Below are positions 46,874-59,200 of a DNA stretch of 64,000 bases, one piece after another (within the stretch, counting starts at the first letter, position 1; every line of letters begins with the position of its first letter). A model generated the notes under the pieces. That model ran no database searches. It worked only from the letters and a program-made list of their open reading frames with translations, and was not told the origin of the DNA. Both the position numbers and the translations under genes were made by a program. Source of the DNA: Paralvinella palmiformis (lineage: Eukaryota > Annelida > Polychaeta > Terebellida > Alvinellidae); the NCBI GenBank assembly GCA_025642065.1, contig JAODUP010000057.1:417001-481000 (forward strand), read 5' to 3'.

Positions 46874-47300
46874 CGGCTCTCAGTAGTTTTAGACGAACAA
46901 TATAACACTATTATTAGAGTACACTTTTAGTTTGAGAAAATTAAAACTTACGGAAACACACATTTCTACTTTTTGTATGGAAGCCAACAATCGTGTGGTA
47001 TAATTATGCCGATGCACAAAAACATAGAATTGCAACTGATTAAACAAAACTAGTTATCATTAGTAGTGTCTTATACAACCTTATAATTATGTTGGATATA
47101 GGTGAAATGAGTTAAATGAGTTACTATTCAAAGCTTAGTCAACATATCATTATGCATATAACAGATCCAATCACAGTACGTTTGTGTTCCTATAATCAAT
47201 GGTCTAGACATTTAATACAATTGGTTAATTAGCAAATAATTTTCCATACAACATTAAAATAACACAGGAACACTGAAATATATTACAAACAATTTCAATA

Positions 47301-47311
<11 letters not shown>

Positions 47312-47361
<50 letters not shown>
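47312..47361. repeat. (CA)n-(TA)n microsatellite
   Basis: CA run followed by TA run within the probable 3' UTR of gene B. Confidence 0.95.
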
Positions 47362-47364
<3 letters not shown>

Positions 47365-48035
47365 CAAGTTAGAAATAACTATTAAACACAGTAAATATAA
47401 CAGTGGTTATTCCTTAGAAAACTTGTTTCAGAAATAGAATGACAAGTAATAACGCTAATGTGTTTAAAGTAAAAGGAATGAACCAAAACACTAAATATTC
47501 TATCACAGAAAAGTATACTATCAGGTCATATTTACTCCACAATTGATTCAAATACACTAACAAAATAAATTTAAATCAACTGCAAAGATACCGTACAGGA
47601 AGCATAAACACCACATATATGAGGTCTCCGAGCGCAAGCTGTGTTGATCCTGAAATCCGTGTTCATTTACAATAACACTATGCTATATTAGACGCCTTTT
47701 AATCATGTCTCTAAAAATAGTTACTTTTCTCACTAATATATTCTCTTTAAGTAGGTGTGCGCGTGTGTCTGTGTGTGCCAACGCACATTTATATGTGTTC
47801 GGCCATTATGCATGGATCCCCAAGCCATGTCCTTTGTAGTTGAGGAACTGAATGCAAAGGAATGATTATCGGACTCGTCTGCAAATATTTATAACATATG
47901 CAGCTCAACTCGTAAGACATCACGCCTGTGTACTCTCTACGACTAAGTAAACCATTCTAACACTAGCCAAGTATAAGTAAGCATACAAATTAGGTACGTT
48001 GACACTGCTTGAATGTAGCATCGTTAATTGTGAGA

Positions 48036-48206
48036 TTATATCTCGACATCAAAAGTTTGCTTTTCATCTTTAAATATCTGGGCTCCAGCTGGACCTTTGA
48101 TGTCATCTAGCACTTTCTCACCATGTAGCAAAGCTTGATATTGTTCCATAAACTGGGGCAAAGCAGGTCCCCAGTCAGCAGCTGGCTGCACCAAAGACTT
48201 GAGACG
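48036..48206 (-). CDS. SLC6A9-like: Gene B coding exon 13 (C-terminus)
   Basis: [20 protein letters not shown], then a polar tail ending [11 protein letters not shown] and TAA. VEI at the end fits a class II PDZ-binding pattern; gene A lacks it. Acceptor CTTCCAG. Confidence 0.94.
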   Translation of the reverse strand, partial: RLKSLVQPAADWGPALPQFMEQYQALLHGEKVLDDIKGPAGAQIFKDEKQTFDVEI

Positions 48207-48531
48207 CTGGAAGAATTATTAAGATTATGACGTAGCACATTTTACGTTAATTTCAATTTCAACATCAATTTCACCTTCCGATGCAAATAAGCATCGGATT
48301 TATATCGATTTTTATACCCTTTACCTTGACCAAATCTCCTTCAGCTGTCACATACTTGATGATGGCAATAATTGGAAGCGGTACCATTGAACACAGAGCA
48401 AACACCCAGCCCAGACCAATGGCCCAGTTAGGATATTCATAATCATCGTAAGTTACCGGTGTGTGCGATACGATGCTGAACGCTAGAACAAACTGGAAGA
48501 TAAAATTAGATTAAGAAAACATCTCTCAAAT

Positions 48532-48574
<43 letters not shown>

Positions 48575-51500
48575 ATACATATTACTACATATCTGAATGT
48601 GTCAAATTCATAGGTGGCCTTTTCTTTAGCTTTGTGACGGGTTAACTTAATCCACGTCACGTCGGCTATTAATGCACACGTTGTACTACCACATTCGATG
48701 AGAGCTAGAGTAATGCAGGCAGTCGTAACTGGGCCAAATCACTTCACACCAACTGGAAAAGATACTCGGAAAAATAAAGATTCCTACCCCTGTCAACAAC
48801 GGCGTCACTATACACCACATCAGTTTCCACCAGCCACATGGTCTGTAACCAATCATCATCTCGATATCTTTATAGAAACGTTCAACCCCTGCCAAACAAA
48901 ATCACAAATGATGTTAGGATAAAACGTTAAAAATCATTATCTACACGCTGACGGGCAAACGGTCATTCGTCTTAGGATGTTCATAGAGAGATTTTCTATT
49001 AAAGCGTAATAGACCTTTTTTGACACAATGCATGTATGTATATATCTGCCATATGGATCTAAATCTTACCATAGATCCAGCCGATGACCACAAGTTCAGT
49101 AAATGAAAGGATCATTAATGAGAATGTGGAACTGTACCAATCCATGATCTGTAGGTAGTAGATGCCTCCCTGAAACGGCAAAATAACATCAGAGTTATAG
49201 GGTTTTTCATAGGGGGGGGAGGGAGTGTTGGATTTGATGACCCATTACCCGTTTACGTCTGGCATACTTACATTCATCACGCACGGAATACCAAGCAAGA
49301 ACTCCAGGAAACAGAGGCCAGCTGTTAACTTAATGTTGTGTCCCTTCAGTACTTTGAATTCGTCAGTGAATGCGCTTGTCATTGTTTGAAACATTGCAAA
49401 CTAGAATGACATCGTAATTCACAGAATTAGAACTACATAAAGTTAGTCTGAAATTGTAAAATGGACTTCGCTAAATTTAATATGCAAAATTAAATTACTT
49501 TATTAAGCATAAATAAGCTACGAGAAATTGCATAAGGTCTCCATTACAAACAGAAATCATCATGGCTTGGACTAAATGTTAAAATCGAGACACAAAAATT
49601 CTGACGCCAGACTTCTGACCCAAGCGGCGCATGAAGGTTATCTTAAGCTCTAAGAAAGTAACAAGTCATAACCAGAAATATTTTACCAGTCTTCATTGTA
49701 AACGGGACGAAATGAGTTAGTAGTGGGAATAACTTGATTAATGCGATAACAATAGCTTGGTGATCAGCGGTTATTATTGTGCTGTGTTAGACAAGTTTAA
49801 AAACCAGCCAATCAGAAACCGAAGCCACATGATTTGTAACATGCAACCGGTGTATTTATGGAATGGATGTTAAATTGAAGAGAATATTTTCAAACACAAA
49901 TAGTACCCATACTAATAAAATACTGTTGGAGTGCACCGAGTGATCTTTATAGCGTTGCAGCCTCACTCCCCCCCCCCACCTTGTGGAACAGGTAGCCACT
50001 GGTGGATGTTAGAAATGTGTCATCTCTTAAAGATTTCAAAACTGTTCTGAAAACTTGCCTGTTCAAGGTTGCTTTCACTGATATATAATGATTATATATA
50101 TATATGGGTTTTTAGTTTTACACGCATATTATTTGGATATTAACGTATAGTGGTTTTGAATGGCTCCCGCTAGTAAGGACACATAAGTAAATATACATTA
50201 TTGTTGTTATTATTATTATTATTATTACAACTGTAATTTTAGGCTTCTTGTGTAGTACAGAAAAACCTTGCCTATTCATTGAGAGCAAAGGCAGGGTACT
50301 TTTTTTTTACCGTTGGCCAAATATTATAATGGAAACGAGGAAAACATTATTTATTATAATCTAGTGATCAAGGAGAATTATGGATGATCAGTGTATCATA
50401 GATCCTAGGTCTAATCAGTGGCACAGTGTGGGGTTTGCAAGGCGTGTGGATCACTTACGGGGGGTAGCCAATACTGTAATTTTATTATTTTCATCTTGTG
50501 ATCTTTAGATACTTTTTTTTCGAAATGGTGGTTTTCCCAAATGGCTGAATTTTGAAGTTGCACTGTTTTATGGCACAGCCTTCCCCTTACCCCTTCTAGC
50601 TTTCCGATATACACCACTTTTATTTAAATTTTAACTAACATCAGATATCAAGACTACGTACTGTACTCTTTATCTTTTACTATTAAAGGTTTCTTCTACG
50701 GGCATAATATTTATTCACGGCTTTGTTGTTCTAAGTGGATTTTTTTTCACAGGTAATATTTTTCCATGACGTTTCCAAGACATTTCTTGATTTTGTAAAA
50801 TTCAATGACACTTCCACGACCTGGAAAATGAATTAATTTTTCAGGTTTTCCAGGACACGTGGGAACCCTGCTAACCAACTGAGAATACGGATCAAGTTGC
50901 CATTCATGCAAATTAGGGATCATAAGATGGTGACGCAAAGATTTGTTACTTCTAAAGTATAAAACACGTCCCCTAAATCCACTCAACACAAAATATTGCC
51001 GCATTTTTAAACAAAAGCCTCACTACAAAAACAATTGATTTGATAGCACAGAGTCAGCTGAGCGATGAAAGCTGCATTAATAAATAAATAAATAAATAAA
51101 TATCGCAAAGAAAATCATCACTACATCGGACAATCACTAACTGGCATTCATGGGCTTAGGCCAAAGGTCTGCCTTCAATTCGAGTGCGACCATTATTTAC
51201 TTTCTTTATAACCAAACCATGACAACGGCTGCTCAAATGCAGATTCAAATATAATTAATAAGGTGCCATTGCTATATATAATATATATATGCAGTGCAAA
51301 GACAATTTATAACCTGCAGAACACATGAATTAGTTAAGAAATTCAAATATCCGGTTCATTCTGATAAAAGCATAGCTATTGTTTTTCAGTTGTAGATCAC
51401 TGGAATCTGACAGTGATGCAGTGTTCTGTCTCGAGTAGAAAATTCCACAAATAAAAAGTCACTTGCTTCAAACGGAAACCTGATTTCATGACAACCAATT

Positions 51501-53801
51501 TGTATATAAACCAGAAAGACAGAACACCGAAATAAGATTTCACATCATGACCAATTCAAATATTCAATCCAACTTAAGACAATATTTGTAAATCATTTTA
51601 GATTGTGCACACTCTCCTATCCTTGGACGTAACAATAGTGTTCACATTTGTGGATAATTATCAACACCCATTACCGCAGTTTTCTTGTTGAAAGATGCAA
51701 GGTAACAGCTTAAACTGAACTTGAGAAAAACGCAAATCCTATCCATGGCATTAACAAGTGAATAATTTGAATTAACTTGAACCATTATTTAGGGAAAATC
51801 AAAACGTCACAGCCGTATCGATGCTGCAGATCAGAAACAATAGCTTACATAAGCAAACAAATTGACCAAAACCAATGCCATTCAATAGAATTGTAATGTC
51901 AAAAAGGCGTCTGAGCAAACTGCTACGAATTATCGTCATGAATAAAGTCAAGGTCATTACACCAAAGTCGCTTTGACATAACAATAACTATGATAACATC
52001 ATATAATGCTTGACCTTGACTTTATGTTCTGCGTGACATCTGCAGTTTGTATAGGCACAAAAGTTCTTAAGTGAATAATTAATACTTCACCGGAATTTGG
52101 ATGTTTCCTTTTTATGCTACACCAAACGAAGTAGAAAAGAGAACTGAATAAAAGTTCTTTAAAAACACAGAAAATGCAAACCAAAAATAGCAAAAATAAT
52201 AAAATAATGGATTTTTGCCAAACGGCAACAACTCATTAGTTTCTTTTTGTGCTCAAGTAAATTCAGCATTGCCGTGAATTATAGGTAATAATGGTTCAAA
52301 AAGGTGAAACATCAAACTTTTAAATGCAAACCAAAACGATAAAAAGGTGTAAGTATCGTAAACTGCAGATATTTATGGTACAAAATGTTTTTTAATTTAA
52401 ATGAAACATTCAATAAACAGCTGTGACCTTGCAATGGAATACATAGCAATACTGTACTGAGACAGCATAATTAATGCTTATTTAGCAAACTGTGGGTGAG
52501 TGCCTTAGAAAATCTAGCAATAAAACTCGCAATTCCAAACATCAAATGTGATGAAGGTTTCATAACAAGTTCTCGCAGTTGGTCATGACGTGTGACTATG
52601 TTTCATCAGAATGACACCGATAGCATTGTTTTACATCTGAAAATGAAAATATCTTTGCAACTTGCATTGCTTTTTACATATTACCAAATACTGAAATTGA
52701 GATAAATCGTCGTGCAAAACCTAGTATTGGGGGGTGAGGTCCAGGGTCGGCACATCTTCTTTCAGTCTGCTCGGCACCGACCCATATCCTTGACAGAAAT
52801 TAGAAAAGAGTACCACGAATTTACTTCCAATTTAACAAACAATGCCCATGAATGATGAATTAATGGATGTGCTGGATGGATGTATTAGATGAGATGATGA
52901 TGATTTCTGTTAATGCTACCTACCTCAAAATACACAGCGAGAGATTTCGTATCAGACATTTTACCTACACTGTTACTGACAAATAATAAGTGGCATCTTC
53001 TCATTGACCATGGCTACCTGAACGCGAGCCAGATGTTAATTTTGGCCAGGTATACAGTTTGTAACCATATCCAGAGACAATATGAAGGTGAAGGACATTA
53101 TCAGCTGAACATTGTAAACATGATAATAAAGTCGTTGTGTAAAATTGGCTGTATGCTTTCAAACATCAAACATACATGATTATACAGCCAACAGCTTTCA
53201 AACGTCAACATCTGTATGTGTGCGTGTGTGCATGCATCCGTGCGTGTGTGTGTGTGTTTATCTCATTGTGCTGACTAATGTAGACATTTGCAGATGTAAA
53301 AAATCATAAATGTATAACATTATCGAATGAACTGAATGAAAACGTGCAACATCGACATTTGTATATGAAATGATTATGGAGCATAATGACATAGAACGTA
53401 CAGTTAATTTTAACCATATACCCGTCAAGCGTTTGCGTGTGGCCAATGATACGTGGATTGCATATACATAGGCGATGACAGACAAACTGTTAAATATAGA
53501 TAGAAGTATTGTTCTAAAATACACAAACAAACTTGATTCCCAACAACTTGAGGAGATCAAATTATAGTTCTAAATTTCCGTAGTGCGACTTTCAAGATGG
53601 AAAATTCCGGGAAGAAACTGCTGAGAATATCAGTTGAAAAACTGCTACCATACTGCTCTGTACCATTTAATGTATTCATACTGAGAAAACATATATCTAT
53701 TCAAGAAACATACGCAATTTTATACTGATCAAATGATTATACATGTTAAACTGCATGTCTGTCACCCAATATGTAAATGGGGATGAATTTCTTGATGATG
53801 G

Positions 53802-53834
<33 letters not shown>

Positions 53835-56214
53835 CATTAGCAACCCTGCAATTATAAATAAGAAACAAATATATGACTTCAAACTTTTTGTTAAATGTCA
53901 ATAGAAAAACAGACTATCATTTTGAACCAATATTCTTAAAAATGAGAGCTATCACATTAACACTCACAGTCACAGACACACTGCTTGAAATGCAGACATA
54001 CCAAGGAACCACGCATAATCACAACCTTTCAGATATTATATCCGTATGCGAGTTCGTGAAGTTTATAAGTAGCCGTAGGCATTATGCGATCCTATTTTAG
54101 CAGTGCAGAGAGCGAGGTCTTATGTTGATTAAACCAGAACGTCCTATCCAATATTTTCTTTTGCAAAAGAGAATTACTGCGAGTCACATTTCATCTACAC
54201 TGCTATCATCACAAAATTAACTAAAGCCGAACATGTAGCTTTTTCCACACAGAGTGTGGGAAAATACCCTCTTCGCACAACTTTAATCGGAGTTAGAAAA
54301 ACAATCGTGGGAGTGGTGTTTTGTTGGTTAACACATTAAGGCACCCGATGAGTGCATGGAAATTTGTTTTATTTTCAAGTTATAAGGATGTGCAAAGAGG
54401 TATACAATTATATAACCGGGGCAGTGAAAAGTGAGTTTAGATCTACCCAAGACGTTATCTCAAAAATAACAAAACACAGCACAATCATTTATGCTCCGTT
54501 TCACGTGCTTACGGATTCTTACTCATAATGGTAAATTTTGAATATAATTGATCAGAAAAATTAAACTGTAAAAAGGAAAAAGAAATCCATACTGTTTGAA
54601 TAACAACCATGATCAATATATATTAATAATTTAAATTTCTGATGATTAAAATTTAATTTGAGATAACGAATTCAGTACTGCAGGAATGTTTGGCATGTGT
54701 TAAATTCACTGAACTGAGACATTGGCGCAAATATATCATACAAGTCCAGCTGTGTGAGTTTCTGTATTTAATCAAAATAAACTTTCATTTTCAAATCAGT
54801 GCGAATTAATGCCTAGCAAGCCTATCACTTTACACTAAAATACAAATTTTTCACACAGAAGTATGTAACAGGATTTAGCCGGATGCCCACACAGCTGGAA
54901 CACACCTGTAATTTAAATAGAAGCATTAATTCAGGTGATTAACGCATGCCACCTCCTCCATCAGCACCACCCAAACTTCACCGGCCCTTCGTTTAGCATT
55001 AGTATCAGTCACCAGATGGCAGCAGCAAGTGTCTCATTACCTGGCTTCCGAGTCCAACAGAGAAAAGCATCGAGAAGAACATAACAGACCAAACCTGTGA
55101 AACAGGCAGCTTAGCCACAGCCTCGGGATAAACAACAAACACTAAGCCTGGGCCTGAAAAGTAATACGTACGAGTCAGACTTCAAACGCACCGAGGCGAA
55201 GGAATGTTTATTTCCTTCTCAAAGCCATACATGCACGTTACTTTGTATGTCTGATTTACTAGATTAGACATCATTCTTGCAATTGAAAGAAACCCGATTT
55301 CTAAACACGAATAATGAGAAACAAAACCATACGTCAACACGGCAAATGTGTTCATATAAATCTGCCACATCGTAAACAATTTTGAAAAATTAAAAAAAAA
55401 CTTATTACATGAAAAATATCCACTAGAAGTACTTCTCCCACCAATACATTAATTAACTTTAGTCTGTTTACATTTTTCATGTTTTGTACGAGATTTTTTA
55501 TTAACATCATTTGATATCACTCCTGATATGCCAGTTTCGTCTCACTTAATGATAATAAAAATAATCGGGTTCAGTTCGATCAGTGCTATGCACCACTAAG
55601 ATCAGAATAACAAACCTGCATCAATAACATCACTTATGTCAGATCCAGTCTCATAGGCCATGAAACCAACCACTGAGAAGATAACAAAACCTGCAAAGAT
55701 GCTTGTCGCACAATTTAACACTGGTACAATACGAGCATCTCTGAAAATAAATAACAGAGTAACAGAAGATGACATAGATCACTGGCAACATCTGCAATCA
55801 TGTTATTACTGGAATGCAACTGGTATTGCCTGCACCTACAGTATCACTTACACCTACAGTATCACTTACACCTACACACTTGATAGGATGCTAAAAGATT
55901 AAGGTATGCAATATAAAATCTTCAATTACAAGAACTAAGTTATCCCAAAGAACAGATGTTGCGGCTTAGCAAAACATGCCCCACGAGGCAGTCTAAATGT
56001 GAAGTTTATCCACATGAAGCTGTATAATGATACGACAAATAACAGCTTACCTATAGCAGTCATTATGGAATCTGTTGTAGCTTGCCATTGTGATAAGAGC
56101 TCCCCAACAAGCACCCACTGAGTAAAATATCTGCATCGCTGCTTCACCCCAGATCTGTAAATAAGAAAAATTAGAAAATATATGGGGAACAACACTAATT
56201 AGAACAATTTTATA

Positions 56215-56286
<72 letters not shown>

Positions 56287-59200
56287 TAGAGTTATTTTTG
56301 TTATTAGTGATATTTCTGATTGGGTATCAGAGTAGAGTGCTTTTGAATGGCTTGCTATATTTATCAATCTACGTCATTATTATTATTATTATTATTATTA
56401 TTGAACCATATACCTCTAGAGTGGCCAGCTTTTCCCACTTTGGTATAACATAGAATCTAATACCATCAATGGCCCCTGGAAGAGTAACTCCTCTGACAAG
56501 TAGAATCAGGAGCACAAGATATGGGAATGAGGCCGTGAAGTACACCACCTGTTGTGATTAGAAGTGTAGACATAGAATACACGTGCGCGTAACACGCGAC
56601 ATACTAATCAATGGCCATAGTTAAAGTGGATGTTGGTTGTTTTAAAAACACACTGATCTAAATAGTGACTTTAGGTACTTTATGTACGAGAAGAAAACAG
56701 TCGCTATCACAAGATCCCACTCAAAAACAAAACTTCTGCCATCAACATACGACATATGACAAACAACGGCTTGCTTCTATTTAGGTTACTGATAAGTGCA
56801 CCAAATGCCCGGCTGATTAGTAAGTACAGTAAAAACAAACAACTCAGAGCTGCGTTACTCGCATAAACATGTTAATTCTGATAAAGATGACGGAATAGGG
56901 TGTATCAGGTACCAGTAAAAAGATTAAATATACTTAGAATTAATAACAGCCAATTAGAAAAGCATCATTAACAGACAGGGACAGTAACATGATGGACAAC
57001 TGTTAAACATGATGTTTGATGAACACGTGAAAAATATGATGAGCACCTGTCTGACCTGAAGGGCATAACTCTATACGACCACTACAATGACCAGGATGAT
57101 AAACTATGTCACTTACCCGTCCCGATGACTTGATTCCTTTGATAAGACAAAGAAAAACAATTAACCAAGCGAGTGCCAGGCATCCAAACAATTCCCAGCG
57201 TATGCCTCCCATGTCATCGATGCCATCCGATATCTGGAGCACATAGCGACTGAAAACGACAGAAATCCACAGCATCATGAAACCCAATCACCACAAAAAC
57301 AGAACCCCGGGTTATAAAAGACTGATTCTAGCGATTAAAATATTTTATAAAACTAAACGTCCTTCGTGTTTGGGATCTACAGAAAGGCAGATGTTTATTA
57401 AAACCTCGTAATAATCCTGATTGAAAGGAACAAAGCAAAAAAGTAGAGAACTCTATGGGATGCTCGTTGAATATGGAAACTGGTAAATAATGGTGTAATA
57501 GGCTGATCCAACTACGGGTAAGCCGTCCATAAAATACGTTAGACACAACGTTCAGTGTATTGTAAGGTGATGTTTCTTAACCTAATTTTCACAGGTTTTC
57601 CAATTAACAAACAACATCAAGAGGGGTTATCCTGGTAATTATACCATATACTATAGCACTATGATATGCATGGCGTGTAATTTAGTTGGTTAAAGGAACA
57701 GCTCACCTCCATTTTTACATTTTCAGGACTGATACAAATATGCTCACACAAATTATAAATGATGTGAAAATATGAACACGATCAACCACATGTTAAATAA
57801 TCAAGTTCAAAGTGCTAGTTGCTCAACTATAAGCTATAAGTGGTCTGTGAGTGGGCGTCATTTTGAAGCAAGACACAGACCAGATGCTCCTGAAATCTGA
57901 TGTCCAATTATAACAATGTAAACAGGAGGCAACCAAACATGTAATTTCAGAACAAAAACATATTTACAAATAGTACAGTATATAGCTGTACTCTTGTAAC
58001 AAGAAGCATTTGCCGAGCTGTCAGATTTACGTAAATGAATCAAGGAAGGTTTCAAGTTTACTAGTAGACGGTGGGCTAAGCACAGAGACCAGTAAGGTCA
58101 CAAGGATGGCAATGTATTTTTCATTACTCCGTGACCTAAAACTTGATCAGGATTGAGATGGCTACGTGATCCTTGTACCACCCGACATCAGAAAACTTCA
58201 CTTCTTCCCCTTCCCGCCAAACAATTTGGCAACTGAGGATGCAGCAATGGCTACCCTCCAGTAATTAGGATTATATCCTCATATCTATGATATCAGGTAT
58301 GAGTTTGTGATTATTATACTGGGGGATTTGGGGGTTACCTTTTTTAAGCATTACACGCTTAAGTCATATTATCTGGGGGGTGAACTGCTCCTTTAAAAGA
58401 CCATGATTAATTAGATGAGTCCTATATGTCCATGTCTTGGCCTTCTGCGCTTGCTTTTACCAAAACTATATTTATCACAGTATCAAGGCCTTCACATCAG
58501 TAGAGGTCAGTGTACTGAGATGTATGCCTTACTGAAATGTTTAATATAAACAGGAAATCAACTCTTCTTGTTATTAACAATCGAGGCCCTTACTTCCAGA
58601 ACTCCTCACTAGGTGTCACCAGTTTAGTGCCATTCAGCAGGCTAGCATTAACCCGACCATACTCTCCACTGCTGCTATTATGGATCGCGATCTGGGTGTC
58701 GTTGATCATGAAGATCCCATCTCTCGTCCTCAGTGCACACTTGTCCGTGTTCCACCAGTTGTCGCAAGTACTCCACGGCAAGACGGGGAAGAAGGAATGA
58801 ATCAGGTAGAAGATTGTCCACGTGATTATAATGTTATAATAGATACAGACAATGCCAGATATCAACACCATCCCATAGCCAATGCCTGCAAGATAAAAAT
58901 TATCTTAATCTTTATGTTAGGTAAGAGCATAATGTTTATTCGGTGGAGTGCAACATAAAAAACACATGCGCACACACACACACACACACACTCTGCTGAT
59001 CCTAATTACAACAATTAAATGAAAAAAGAAACTCTTTCAAGAGTGAGCTCTCAATTATTTATGCTAGTAACAGTTGTGAAAATAACTTATGTCAAATGAT
59101 AGGTCATTCATTAATGTTATCCAATTGATACAAGTTAGTCTTATTCTTAATGAGATTTGCCGTGAATGCAAGTAAAATAGTGATCTATCAATCAGAGAAC

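Larger units (their letters stand above)
46690..48035 (-). other. Gene B 3' UTR
   Basis: AT-rich, non-coding, with a CA/TA repeat at 47312-47361 and GT repeats near 47757-47778. Confidence 0.5.
49401..55040 (-). other. Gene B intron 8 (5.6 kb)
   Basis: Holds a LINE 3' tail (49970-50225), repeat copies at 50455-50580 and 50590-50872, and a GAT trinucleotide run (53782-53834). No extra exon was recognised in 51000-53700 or 53900-55000. Confidence 0.65.

Noticed and set aside
57692..58396. Possible 0.7-kb transposon in gene B intron 3
   Set aside because: The end sequences (AGGAACAGCTCACC and GGTGAACTGCTCCTTT) are loosely inverted, but no clear duplication or second copy was seen, so it is mentioned only as intron content.
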